In this document: piece after piece, positions 20,980 through 32,125 of the stretch
Layout of the letters: each line of letters starts with the position of its first letter
Position numbering within the stretch: position 1 is the stretch's first letter
Source of the DNA: Nephrocerus scutellatus
Lineage: Eukaryota > Arthropoda > Insecta > Diptera > Pipunculidae
Assembly (NCBI GenBank): GCA_947095585.1
Contig: OX352763.1
Location: 46,591,481 to 46,655,480 of the forward strand
DNA length: 64,000 nucleotides
Direction: 5' to 3'
Position numbers and translations under genes: made by a program
Notes under the pieces: generated by a model
The model's input: the letters and a program-made list of their open reading frames with translations, nothing else
Database searches by the model: none
What the model was told of the DNA's origin: nothing

Positions 20980-23900
20980 CGATTCGCTTGAGAAATTGCT
21001 TAGTTCCCGAAATTCCAGACCAAAATGATCATATTCCAGAATTCCCATAGGAAGAAGTCTTATAGCCGCATATTAGTCCTGCATTCCAAATTTCATACGA
21101 ATCCCTTGGTTCCAAAAATCCCAGACCCTATTGGCCAGATCCCAGAATTTCCATAGGAACAAGTCTTATAGTCACATATTAGTCCTACATTCCGTGTTTC
21201 ATACGAATCCCTTGAGAAATGGCTTGGTTCCAAAAATCCCAGACCCTATTGGCCAGATCCCAGAATTTCCATAGGAACAAGTCTTATAGTCACATATTAG
21301 TCCTACATTCCGAGTTTGATACGAATCCCTTGAGAAATGGCTTGGGTCCAAAAATCCCAGACCCTATTGGCCAGATCCCAGAATTTCAATTGGAACAAGT
21401 CTTATAGTCACATATTAGTCCTACATTCCGAGTTTCATACGAATCCCTTGAGAAATGGCTTGGTTCCAAAAATCCCAGACCCTATTGGCCAGATCCCAGA
21501 ATTTCCATAGGAACAAGTCTTATAGTCACATATTAGTCCTACATTCCGAGTTTCATACGAATCCCTTGAGAAATGGCTTGGTTCCAAAAATCCTAGACCC
21601 TATTTGCCAGATCCCAGAATTTCCATAGGAACAAGTCTTATAGTCACATATTAGTTCTACATTCCGAGTTTCATACGAATCCCTTGATAAATGGCTTGGT
21701 TCCAAAAATCCCAGACCCTATTGGACAGATCCCAGAATTTCCATAGGAACAAGTCTTATAGTCACATATTAGTCCTACATTCCGAGTTTCATACGAATCC
21801 CTTGAGAAATGGCTTGGTTCCAAAAATCCCAGACCCTATTGGCCAGATCCCAGAATTTCCATAGGAACAAGTCTTATAGTCACATATTAGTCCTCAATTC
21901 CGAGTTTCATACGAATCCCTTGAGAAATGGCTAGGTTCCAAAAATCCCAGACCCTATTGGCCAGATCCCAGAATTTCCATAGGAACAAGTCTTATAGTCA
22001 CATATTAGTCCTACATTCCGAGTTTCATACGAATCCCTTGAGAAATGGCTTGGTTCCAAAAATCCCAGACCCTATTGGCCAGATCCCAGAATTTCCATAG
22101 GAACAAGTCTTATAGTCACATATTAGTCCTACATTCCGAGTTTCATACGAATCTCTTGAGAAATGGCTTGGTTCCAAAAATCCTAGACCCTATTGGCCAG
22201 ATCCCAGAATTTCCATAGGAACAAGTCTATAGTCACATATTACTCCTACATTCCGAGTTTCATACGAATCCCTTGAGAAATGGCTTGGTTCCAAAAATCC
22301 CAGATCCTATTGGCCTGATCCCAGAATTTCCATAGGAACAAATCTTATAGTCACATATTAGTCCTACATTCCGAGTTTCATACGAATCTCTTGAGAAATG
22401 GCTTGGTTCCAAAAATCCCAGACCCTATTGGCCAGATCCCAGAATTTCCATAGGAACAAGTCTTATAATCACATATTAGTCCTACATTCCGAGTTTCATA
22501 CGAATCCCTTGATAAATGGCTTGGTTCCAAAAATCCCAGACCCTATTGGCCAGATCCCAGAATTTCCATAGGAACAAGTCTTATAGTCACATATTAGTCC
22601 TACATTCCGAGTTTCATACGAATCCCTTGAGATATGGCTTGGTTCCAAAAATCCCAGACCCTATTGGCCAGATCCCAGAATTTCCATAGGAACAAGTCTT
22701 ATAGTCACATATTAGTCCTACATTCCGAGTTTCATACGAATCCCTTGAGATATGGCTTGGTTCCAAAAATCCCAGACCCTATTGGCCAGATCCCAGAATT
22801 TCCATAGGAACAAGTCTTATAGTTCCGAGTTTCATACGAATCCCTTGATAAATGGCTTGGTTCCAAAAATCCCAGACCCTATTGGCCAGATCCCAGAATT
22901 TCCATAGGAACAAGTCTTATAGTCACATATTAGTCCTACATTCCGAGTTTCATACGAATCCCTTGAGATATGGCTTGGTTCCAAAAATCCCAGACCCTAT
23001 TGGTCAGATCCCAGAATTTCCATAGGAACAAGTCTTATGGTTCCGAGTTTCATACGAATCCCTTGATAAATGGCTTGGTTCCAAAAATCCCAGATCCTAT
23101 TGGCCAGATCCCAGAATTTCCATAGGAACAATTCTTATAGTTACATATTAGTCCTACATTCCGAGTTTCATACGAACCCCTTGAGAAATGGCTTGGTTCC
23201 AAAAATCCCAGACCCTATTGGCCAGATCCCAGAATTTCCATAGGAACAAGTCTTATAGTCACATATTAGTCCTACATTCCGAGTTTCATACGAACTCCTT
23301 GAGAAATGGCTTGGTTCCAAAAATCCCAGACCCTATTGGCCAGATCCCAGAATTTCCATAGGAACAAGTCTTATAGTCACATATTAGTCCTACATTCCGA
23401 GTTTCATACGAATCCCTTGAGATATGGCTTGGTTCCAAAAATCCCAGACCCTATTGGCCAGATCCCAGAATTTCCATAGGAACAAGTCTTATGGTTCCGA
23501 GTTTCATACGAATCCCTTGATAAATGGCTTGGTTCCAAAAATCCCAGATCCTATTGGCCAGATCCCAGAATTTCCATAGGAACAAGTCTTATAGTTACAT
23601 ATTAGTCCTACATTCCGAGTTTCATACGAACCCCTTGAGAAATGGCTTGGTTCCAAAAATCCCAGACCCTATTGGCCAGATCCCAGAATTTCCATAGGAA
23701 CAAGTCTTATAGTCACATATTAGTCCTACATTCCGAGTTTCATACGAATCCCTTGAGAAATGGCTTGGTTCAAAAAATCCCAGACCCTATTGGCCAGATC
23801 CCAGAATTTCCATAGGAACAATTTTTATAGTTCCGAGTTTCATACGAATCCTTTGAGAAATGGCTTGGTTCCAAAAATCCCAGACCCTATTGGCCACATC

Positions 23901-24000
23901 CCAGAATTTCCATAGGAACAAGTCTTATAGTCGCATATTAGTCCTAAATTCAGAATTTCATGCGAATCGCTTGGGAAATGGCTTAGTTCCCAAAGTACTG
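20980..24000 (+). repeat. 118-bp satellite array in intron 1
   Basis: About 26 head-to-tail units with a measured period of 118 bp (for example the GTCTTATAG element at 21281, 21399 and 21517). Key blocks are CATATTAGTCCTACATTCCG, GTTTCATACGAATCCCTTGA and GACCCTATTGGCCAGATCCC. Edge units at about 20990-21110 and 23900-24000 are degenerate; central units are over about 95% alike by eye. Shortened units lacking the CATATTAGTCCTACA block begin near 22822, 23038, 23490 and 23830. Open frames through it are artefacts of the 118-bp period. Confidence 0.95.
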
Positions 24001-24148
24001 ACATTTAAAAGTGGATTACTTAAAAGTGTCTCACTTAACAGTGTCTCACAACAGTGGGACATTTAACATTTTACTTTTTGAACATGCACCCCCTTACACC
24101 TTGTAGTGAGACGTTGTCACGTCAAAAGTTTCGATGCAAGCAAAGTAC

Positions 24149-24199
24149 AAAAATATGACAAAACAAGTTGTATGTATGAACTTGTTTTGTCATATTTTT
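24149..24199. repeat. Perfect 21-bp hairpin upstream of exon 2
   Basis: AAAAATATGACAAAACAAGT(T) at 24149-24169 is exactly complementary to 24179-24199, with a 9-nt loop (GTATGTATG). It lies 138 bp before the acceptor of the exon at 24338. It could be a tiny MITE or an RNA hairpin in the pre-mRNA. Confidence 0.85.
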
Positions 24200-24337
24200 T
24201 CAGCTCGTGTATAAGTGTAAATTTTAATTTATAAAAAATTGCTATACACAAACTATAATTATTTTGCCCAGCGGAACTCAAAATCTGACAAGAGGTGTAA
24301 ACTGTAAAAACTTTTGCAATCTTCTGTGTCGTTACAG

Positions 24338-24546
24338 ATCCAGCAACAGCTTCAACGACGTCAGGTGCCACAACGGGACCGGAGAGACAGCGAACCTTTC
24401 GTAACAAACATCACCACGAACACCACTGGGGACCGTTTTTCGAGGAGCCACTAAACACAACATCAGGCGACCATATCGCATCCACAGCATATCTTTTCAC
24501 GGAAGCCATTCTCAACTGCAGAGTAGGAATGCTTAAGGATAAAACA
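24338..24546 (+). CDS. dpr: dpr-family Ig receptor, exon with start of Ig domain 1
   Basis: This exon runs from acceptor GTTACAG|AT to donor ACA|GTAAGT. It encodes a His/Arg-rich linker, then HHWGPFFEEP and the first strands of an N-terminal V-type Ig domain ending AILNCRVGMLKDKT. The Cys of NCRVG is the B-strand cysteine of the domain disulfide. Dpr proteins are neuronal cell-surface receptors whose first Ig domain binds DIP proteins during synaptic partner matching. The phase-0 end joins VMWVRR in the next exon, which supplies the core Trp. I recognise the family with confidence but not the exact paralogue (a dpr20-like member is possible). Confidence 0.88.
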
Positions 24547-24948
24547 GTAAGTGAAATCACCAATTTAGTTATGCCAGCCTACAACAGGGACTCTACGACG
24601 TCTACGTGTTAACTTGACTATATATATAATGACAAACAAAAGAAAGTCAATGGCATTTTTCTTCTGCTTCTCTAAGGATTTCACGTTTTTTTTTGCGACA
24701 ATTTATTTTTTGTTTCTAAAAGCAAACACATTTTTTTTAATAAGTTAGTGTTCATTTGTGTGGCAGTGGCAGGATATGAAACAATTATAATACTTATATG
24801 TACATACGCTTATATTTTTTGCAATGACAAAAAAATACTGTTTATAATAGATATCTTACACGTGTATATACATATAAATTTAAAAGCAAATACAATGACA
24901 TATTATATTTAGCAATAAAAAAACGCAACATTTTTCATTTCATTTTAG
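24547..24948 (+). other. Intron 2 (402 bp)
   Basis: GTAAGT donor and CATTTTAG acceptor frame an AT-rich intron with no recognisable insertion, unlike the neighbouring introns. Confidence 0.8.
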
Positions 24949-25162
24949 GTCATGTGGGTGAGACGCACATCTGAAAAAGTATCACTCTTAACAGTTGGAA
25001 ATGTGACTTATAGTGGAGATCCCAGAATAAAAGTTAAGTTTCAGTATCCGAACAATTGGCGACTTCTCATAAATCCGGTGCTAAAAGAGGATGCCGGCCT
25101 TTATATGTGTCAAGTATCTACATATCCTCCTCGGGTGTTTGCGACGAATTTAACCATATTAG
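24949..25162 (+). CDS. dpr: dpr-family Ig receptor, exon with end of Ig domain 1
   Basis: Acceptor CATTTTAG|GTC and donor TTAG|GTAACG bound 71 codons plus one base. The frame reads MWVRRTSEKVSLLTVG, FQYPNNWRLLI and DAGLYMCQVSTYPPRV. It contains the C-strand Trp, the buried-core WRLLI strand and the D-x-G-x-Y-x-C motif with the F-strand Cys that closes the disulfide. This is the most conserved part of the Dpr family and identifies the gene. The split last codon (G|AA, Glu) joins to EPPLRVID in the exon at 32458. No stop or frameshift is present, so the exon is under coding constraint. Confidence 0.95.
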
Positions 25163-25275
25163 GTAACGCACAAATACTGTAATTTTATTTATTTTATTTA
25201 TGTACATATATACATTAGTCATGTTTAGTACAATAATCGACATTGATGGGTTAAAGCTTCGTTCATTTTAATATG

Positions 25276-25648
25276 AAAAAAAAACAACCCATAAAAATTA
25301 AATTTTTTCGTGTAAATTCTCTAATCGTGCAGTTTAAATAAAATTGGGGAAATTTTTTAAAATTTTTGTAAGGGTGCCCGACCGGCCCGATCACTACCAA
25401 GTTTTTACAAAAAGTGTTGTCCATCGGAGATACACATGCGTATAAAATTAGAAGAAAACCGGGTAAATTTTGTAAAGGCCCGAGGGGCTCAAGTTTTAAT
25501 ACTGTTGTCGTCGGAGACATGCATGTGTGCAAAGTTCAATGAAATCGGACTTTGGGAAGTGGGTTAAGAATTGATCGCAAATCTGACCAGCCAGCTAGCC
25601 AGCCAGTCCGTCATCCACGGGCACGCGAAGTTAATATAGAGAATTTAA
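25276..25648 (+). mobile_element. Helentron-like repeat copy G, short
   Basis: It has both ends (AACAACCCATAAAAATT ... GCGAAGTTAATATAGAGAATTTAA) but only three internal units, so it is an internally deleted copy of about 370 bp. Confidence 0.7.
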
Positions 25649-26631
25649 TAATGATTACAGTAAATTGATAAGAATTAGAATTAGAATTAAGAATTATTTC
25701 AAATTACCAATAAGAATAATAAAATTATATGCTAAATTTGCTTCAGTAGCTGGTAATTAAAATCTACATCGATAATTTAGTAAAAAGTTTCTCAGTGCTC
25801 AGATTCTTGGATTCTTGGATTCAATCAAATCACCTTTTCGGTTTAATTACCAAACTTTATATTTCCTTAATAAAGTAATTAGGTTCGAAAATACCTTTAT
25901 TATAATTTAATTTAGAAGATTATAATGAAGGAGTAAAGCCAGTCTGACTGAAGAAGCGGTGTACTCTTATTTGGGGTCCAATATTTAAAAATTTCTGGTT
26001 TCTCATTAATTCTTTCGGGTATAATAGGGTATTCTTCTTCTCCTTTTAATAAAATTTGTAACAAAAAATACCTACACCCACCAAAATATTTTGTTTAGAA
26101 AAATAATTGACAATTTTTGCAGTGATTTCTAGCTACGAACTTCGAAGTTCGTTAAAGTATCAATCATATTTCTTGTCGGAATGGCGGATACTGTAGTCAC
26201 ATTGTTGCAATGCTGATGCAACTAATTGTATTGTTGTTCGTTCATCAGATAGCCCGCTTTGGTCATACTTTGGTGGTGGTTCGACACTATAAAAAAAATC
26301 CAGTAAATCATGTTTTAATGATTCGTCTAAAAAATTTAAATAGGGGCGTCCTGAAATAATGAAAACCTCTTTGGTATTAAAAAAACAAGAACCCCCATAT
26401 ATTGAAATAATCGGACATTTGGATTTGGGTACCAAACTGTTTTTTTTAACAAATCTCATGTTTTCATTTTTATATACAGGTATGAAAATCATCTTAAAAT
26501 TTTGTATACGAAGACGAACCTGACGTATTTTGGAATGATTTATGTTGTTATGAATTCTCTAAATGTAGAATGACACTTTTCACAACATTCACCAGACTTG
26601 AATCCGATGTACTTCACAATATTGTGGAGGC
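25649..26631 (+). other. Intron 3 sequence with one unrecognised ORF
   Basis: AT-rich intronic DNA. A 110-codon ORF on the - strand (26160-26492) starts with ATG and contains PPPKYDQSGLSDERTTIQLV. I do not recognise the protein and see no promoter or homologous copy in the window, so it may be a transposon relic or chance. Confidence 0.35.
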
Positions 26632-27745
26632 TAAGATCTCAATAATAATAATAAATATTATTATTAAATTCTCTATATTAACTTCGCGTGCACGTGGCTG
26701 GCTGGCTGGGTGGCTGGTCAGATTTTCTGATCAATTTTTAACCCACTTCCCAAATCCCGATTTTATTGAAATGCACAAATGTATATTTCCAGTGACAATA
26801 CTTTCTATTAAAATTTGAGGCCCCTCGGACCTCGGGGTCAGGGGGCTCCCAGACAAATATTTTACAAAATTTACCCGATTTTTTTTTAAATTTTATACAA
26901 ATGTGTATCTCCGATGGAAAACACTTTTTGTAAAAAATTTGGAGAGATCGGGCCCCTGGGTCGGGGGCACCCATACAAATTTTATGAAAAAAGTTCCCGA
27001 TTTTCTTCAAATTTTATACACATGTGTATATCCAATAAACAATACTTTTTCTAAAATTTGGCAGTGATCGGGCCCCGGGTTCGGCCGCAAGGCCTTTATA
27101 CATTTTTTTATCATATTTTGGCATCAGAATACCGTCGTACTTTAATGACTGTGTGCGGTGTGTGCTGCGCAGTCGGTTGCGCTGCTTGGTTTTGGTTGTG
27201 GAGAGAGAGAGAAATCTAAGCTCACGCACAAATGAACCCAGCAAATGAAACGAGACATAAATGTTTTATGCTTAATCCAACTTACTTACTTATTTACTGA
27301 ATTGTATTTTTATTGATGTCGTTTTTTGTTGTCGATATCAACTTACAGATAGAACAACAAGTTTTCACAATATTATGTCATTTGGCGTTTTCATAAATTA
27401 GTTCAGAGCAGTCAAAGAGTTCTCAAGAAAAATGCTCGTGTTTTGTTTATTGGGTATACAAAAATAGGGGGCCTCAAATTTTAATAAAAAGTATTGTCAC
27501 CGGAAATATACATGTGTGCAAAATTTCAATAAAATCGGGCTATGGGAAGTGGGTTAAAACTTGATCAGAAAATCTGACCAGCCAGCCAGCCACGTGCACG
27601 CGAAGTTAATATAGAGAATTAAAAAAAAAAAAAAAATTACACAGGATCGAGGGGCTCCCATATCAATTTCTGCGATTATAGAATTTAGATGAAAAATTTT
27701 AATTTTTACGGGTTGTTTTTTTTATTATTAAGATCTCAACAACAA
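26632..27745 (-). mobile_element. Helentron-like repeat copy H with flanking direct repeat
   Basis: A - strand copy of the same family as E (ends at 26664 and 27723), with the shared core at 27080-27440. A + oriented right-end fragment (about 27440-27617) interrupts it before its own left end (27640-27723). The 17-bp sequences at 26632-26648 (TAAGATCTCAATAATAA) and 27729-27745 (TAAGATCTCAACAACAA) flank the unit and differ at two positions, like a target duplication. Confidence 0.65.
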
Positions 27746-28084
27746 AAATATGAATTGAATATTTATGGAAAAATTTAACTCAGCCATTGGTCGAGAATTG
27801 CACCGAACTCCACATGCAGCGTAAAATGCTTTAATCTTAGGACTTGATGCCACCGTTCACGCTAGAGGTAACCATATCGAATAGTTACAAGTTTTTCACG
27901 AAATTTAATGTATTTTCGAAGTAGTTTTATGAGTGGCGAAGCACCCTCGCACACCTAGTTATAACATAATGCTTTAGAGTAATGATATTTGTTTAGACTT
28001 GACCTAAATTTGGTTCAAGTGTATAAGTTTGAGTTCAGTTTCATCAATTATGAAGTGGAACCTATTCACATATTTGGTGAAAGC
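27746..28084 (+). other. Intron 3 sequence, nothing firm
   Basis: No gene visible. GGCGAAGCACCCTCGCACAC followed by CTAG at about 27935-27957 resembles a Helitron end but no matching start was found. Confidence 0.4.
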
Positions 28085-28640
28085 AAAATTGTTGCACTCT
28101 ATATCTCCAAGGCATTCGACGGAGTCTGGCATCGAGGTCTTTTGTTCGCTGACGACAGCACTCTGAGCTTTTTTTATTATCTGCACTTCCTTCTTTTTCG
28201 CAAGTGGTACTTGAACTACAGCACATTAAGTTCTGACCTCGTCAGCAGTAGGGACTACAGAATAGAGTTAAATTCAACATTTTTAAGACTGTAGCTTAAG
28301 CGAAAAAAAACCTCGAATCTTTATCAATGAAAGGCACTTGAAATGACCACATATTCGTCCTCGCAAAAAATGCTGCGAATTATTTAAGTTTTCTCGAACA
28401 TCGCAGGAATTCTTGTCAATATTTTATCGGTATTTTCAAGAGCGGTGCCCAATGGAAACAGCCAGAAGCATCCTCCAACTGGAACAACTCAAGTCTACAA
28501 GTATACACCTGAGCCCATCCTCGGACGTTCTGACTTATACAGAGATTTCTTATTGAGCGACACATCAGTAATGTGAAATAATTTGCCAAGGTCTATGTAC
28601 TCGTTTGTCATCCACAGCCCACAGCATTTAAGACGAAATC
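28085..28640 (+). pseudogene. Jockey-like LINE relic with internal deletion
   Basis: The + strand reads ISKAFDGVWHRGLLF directly followed by ADDSTLSF. RT motif A is fused to motif C, so the intervening sequence (of the order of 80 codons in relatives) is gone. The following bases still match, with frameshifts, the C-terminal part of the LINE at 49340-51727 (for example FGRSDLYRD... and the NSFVIHSPQ-type end). The copy is dead. Confidence 0.7.
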
Positions 28641-29220
28641 TTTTAAGAAACTTCTATATAATTTGACTGTTTTTTTGTCTGTTATTTCGAGGTTGTTTTT
28701 TGAGGTTGTTTTTATCCACCTTCCGCAGGACCTAGAGAGCTGAAATTTTGTAAGCAGCTTAGTCTCGTATGAAATTTTTGAGACACCGTATCTGATGCGT
28801 GTTGCGAGTCGCGTATGGGGCGTGCAATGCGTGGAAAAGTGGAGTTTTCCACTTTTTGAGGTATTTTTAACCACCTTTCACCCAAACTAAAGTGCGGAAA
28901 TGTTATGACCAGCTTAGTCTCGTATGGAGTTTCTTAGATCCCTCATATAACTCGTGTCGCAAAACGTGTGTGGCGCGTGAGGTGCGTGGGATAGTGGGTT
29001 CTTTCAACTACTTTTAAGTCTTTTTCCCCACCCTTTACTCGACCTAAATAGCCGAAATTGTGTGAGAATCTTTATCTCGTAAGGCATTTCTGAGGCATTA
29101 CAAGTAGTTTGTTCGATTTCTTTGAAGTCTTTTTTAATTAATTTTCACACGACCTAGAGAGCTGACATTTTGTGAGCAGCTGAGTTTCATGGCTATTCCT
29201 AGATCCGGTATGTGACGCCT

Positions 29221-29673
29221 TTTGTTTTGTTGAATATGTGCTGTTGTATGGGCGCAGCACTTGGAAGGTGACCGCTACTATCACAAAAAGATTACAAACG
29301 TTCGTAAATAGGTGCCTGCGGATTTTAAGGGTTTTCTGGCCTAACCGTATCTCTAACGAAGATCTTCACCAGAGAACGGGTCAGGAACCAATAGGCACAA
29401 CCATCCAACGACGGAAGTGGCAGTGGATTGGTCATACACTCCGAAAAGGCGACAGTTCCATAGCAAACTATGCAATGCAATGGAACCCGTTATCCCAGGA
29501 TGGTAGAAGAACGGGTCGTCCGAGAAATACATGGCGCAGAACAATTGAGGAGGAGTCACGGCAATTGGGGAAGAGTTGGAGAGAGCTGAAGCCCATTGCC
29601 AGGAACCGTACGCGATGGCGCGTAGGCGTAGTAGAGGCCATAGGACCCACAAGGGGATATTGGACATAAGTAA
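29221..29673 (+). mobile_element. 5'-truncated LINE with 13-bp target duplication
   Basis: GTATGTGACGCCT is found at 29208-29220 and exactly again at 29674-29686. Between them lies only the 3' end of a non-LTR element with a (TAAG)n-type tail. The clean duplication and the uninterrupted frame show a relatively recent insertion. Confidence 0.8.
29238..29669 (+). pseudogene. LINE reverse transcriptase C-terminal fragment
   Basis: An open frame of about 143 codons encodes the C-terminal region that follows the RT palm in many invertebrate LINEs: LQTFVNRCLRILRVFWPN, RRKWQWIGHTLRKGDSS and GRPRNTWRRTIEEE. No RT catalytic motif is included, so it cannot act alone. The sequence belongs to a different clade from the jockey-like and RTE copies in the window. 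No start codon context suggests independent expression. Confidence 0.75.
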
Positions 29674-30182
29674 GTATGTGACGCCTGTTGCGAAGTTTTT
29701 TCGACTTCTTAGATGTCCTTTTAAACCCACTTTCACAGGACCTAGAGAGTTGGAATATTGTGAACAGCTAAACCTCTTGGCCCATCCCAGGATACCGCGT
29801 GTGACGCATGTCGTGAGTCGCGTTTGGAACGTGTAACACCTGTAAATTGGATATTATCTCAAAAAGAAAATTTTAATGCTTACGTCGATCTATAAATAAA
29901 AGTGTGTACCCGAAAAACGAAGTTTTTATACATTTACTTGTTTCTCTCCTCAATTTCCTAACGGACATTCTGTGTCTAGCAATTTAATAGTGCAAGTCCC
30001 TTGGGCGTGTGTGCATTTATAAAAATTGATTGAATTTTACAATAAAATCTTCTAATTAGAAATAACAGCCGTCACATTTTATTTGCAAATGGTAAAAATT
30101 GTTTTGCTAAGTTTTTTAGAAGTGTAAGCGTAAATGAAGCCATTTGCTTGCTTAAAGTGTGACGTGTTTCCACAAAAAAAAA

Positions 30183-30270
30183 ATAAGTAGACGCAACTCT
30201 GAAGATTGTATTTTAGCTTTATTGTAGCTTTTTAATTCCACTTGCTCATTAATGAGTTGCGTCTACTTAT
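30183..30270. mobile_element. Tiny TA-flanked MITE candidate
   Basis: ATAAGTAGACGCAACTC (30183-30199) and its exact complement GAGTTGCGTCTACTTAT (30254-30270) form a 17-bp terminal inverted repeat over 88 bp. The embedded TA dinucleotides fit a Tc1/mariner-type TA duplication. Confidence 0.65.
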
Positions 30271-30974
30271 GAAACATTAATTTTTTGAACAAGCGATATT
30301 AATAATTAAAAGTCTATAAAAAGTTACATGTGCATTTGTAATCGTATGGTGCTATTAAGTTCTTGTAGCTTTGATCATACTCGTAATTGCTTTAATTTAC
30401 GCTAACTTGTGTCGAGGGGCAACACGGCCAAACAAATGTAGTTGTGCAACCGAGAATTGCAAAATGTCCATGCCACTCGTAACCTTAATACGTATGTTAG
30501 GCATATATATATATAACACACACACATACCATAAGTATGTACATAATTATGTACATTTAATTTGGCCGCATCTGATCAACTCTCATTTGCAGTGTGCAGT
30601 ATAAGTGTGTGACTTACTCGTAATGATTTTCAATTATATTAGATCTCTGTGAGGACTATTCTGGTATTGTTTGAGAATTGTGAAAACATTACTTACTATT
30701 CTTAAGGCACGTTGTTTAATAAAAAGCCAGAAAAGCACAATTGACGCTAAAAAGTAGTTCCTTTGTAAATCGAAATAAGGTAAACTAGGCCAGAACACTC
30801 CGTTGTACTTCTTGAAGAACGCAAAAGGAATGGAAATGGTGTGTGAATGCATAGTGACAAGAGGAATCGTAGATTTTAGACTGATAGCAAATAAAACATA
30901 AAATGTTTTTGGTTTTACTGCATACTTGTTGAGTACCCGGAGTTTTCCGATCAGAAAAATACTGATTCAAAAAT
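30271..30974 (+). other. Intron 3 sequence, no supported gene
   Basis: Contains a TATATATATA and CACACACACA microsatellite near 30510 and a non-ATG open frame (30371-30604) that I do not believe is a gene. Confidence 0.5.
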
Positions 30975-31545
30975 AATATCTGTTGTGTTATAATGTCACC
31001 AGCTTTCCATCCCCCCAACCATTCCACCCCAACCATTCACCCCCACCCCCTACCCACCAAACCATCCCCCCCAGAGACGTTAGGGGTGTCTCACCGTCAC
31101 TATTCATTTCAGCGAACCCGAAAACTATCGATTTAACACTAATATCGATCATGTTATATATGAAGCCGTTCCAACCCAACCTCTGGTGGTGAGAGGAATG
31201 TCTTGCCCCCACTATTCAAATCAGCGACACCTACAACTATAAATTTGAAACTAATATCTTTCATATCATTATATCATCGTCAGTCCTTTCCCTATCATAC
31301 CACTAAGGGTGCTATAAAGGTCTTACCATAAATATTCATTTCGAAAAATATAAATCGACACTAATATCGGCCCTCCGTTGAACCAACAACTCATTCCTAC
31401 CTATGTTTGATTCCAGATTGCATGTGATAGATATTATGTGAACAAAGTTTGATTGAAATTGCTCCAAGCGTTTCAGATTTATTACGGAGTAAACATACAT
31501 ACAAACATACAAATAAATTCTCTGTTTTATATATTTTAAAAGTTA
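30975..31545 (-). mobile_element. C-rich repeat with Helitron-like 5' end
   Basis: C-rich, G-poor units (CACCCCCACCCCCTACC; ATTCATTTCAGCGAACCCG; ACTATCGATTTAACACTAAT) are followed by a CTATGTTTGATTCCA and AATAAATTCTCTGTTTTATA end. The same family occurs at 55795-56630, 56634-56920 and 59757-60090. Confidence 0.6.
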
Positions 31546-32125
31546 GCTAAAGTTAAAATACAACTGCTTTAATCGCCAAATAATAATATCGACTACTTTT
31601 ATCGTCCTCCTCGTAGAAGCATAAATAATACAGTTGCAGGCACTGGCTTCGATGTTCTCCATATTTGTTGTCATGATGTTTTGCTTTGCTCGCTTTCGTA
31701 TGAAATGTTTATCTATAACTTACAAACTTGGGCGTTTACACAATATTAAATGCTATATCGAACTGAATCTGAAAGGTGTTCATTTAAAAGAATGTAACCA
31801 CTTTTGCGATCAGACCGACATCGCTTAGAAATATTGAAAGCCTTTCGCTCACTCTGTCTACGTACATTATACATATATACATTATGCTTTTGGGTAGAAA
31901 CAACTATTGCCATACAGTCATTCATCTAATAGGCAAAAAACAGATAACTTTTCCGTTTAAAAAAAAACATATTTAAATGCCATCGCTTGATTATTACTTC
32001 GCATCATTATTTTTCAACCAGTTTTAAATTAACACATCTCGTTAATATTTAAGATTGTTTTTTACTGAGTAACAATTTTTCATGCTTAACTTTATCATCT
32101 AATTTGAATACAGCATTGGTTTACA
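31546..32125 (+). other. Intron 3 end, nothing recognised
   Basis: AT-rich intronic sequence; the open frame at 31634-31828 has no recognisable content. Confidence 0.5.

Larger units (their letters stand above)
28680..29845 (+). repeat. Degenerate ~160-bp tandem repeat
   Basis: Several units share blocks such as GACCTAGAGAGCTGA, CAGCTTAGTCTCGTATG and GTGACGCATGTCGTGAGTCG, at roughly 160-170 bp intervals (about 28720, 28890, 29050, 29150, 29740). One unit is interrupted by the LINE fragment at 29221-29673. Confidence 0.6.

Noticed and set aside
20980..24000. CRISPR-like array
   Set aside because: The whole 118-bp unit repeats, with no unique spacers; it is a eukaryotic satellite.
21219..24066. 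Short ORFs inside the satellite
   Set aside because: They follow the monomer period and start or stop wherever a variant falls.
27930..27960. A Helitron 3' end (GGCGAAGCACCCTCGCACAC then CTAG)
   Set aside because: The hairpin is poor and I found no matching TC start upstream in the same orientation.
30371..30604. A small secreted protein with a hydrophobic N-terminus
   Set aside because: It has no ATG start, no splice context that I can support and lies in a low-complexity part of an intron.
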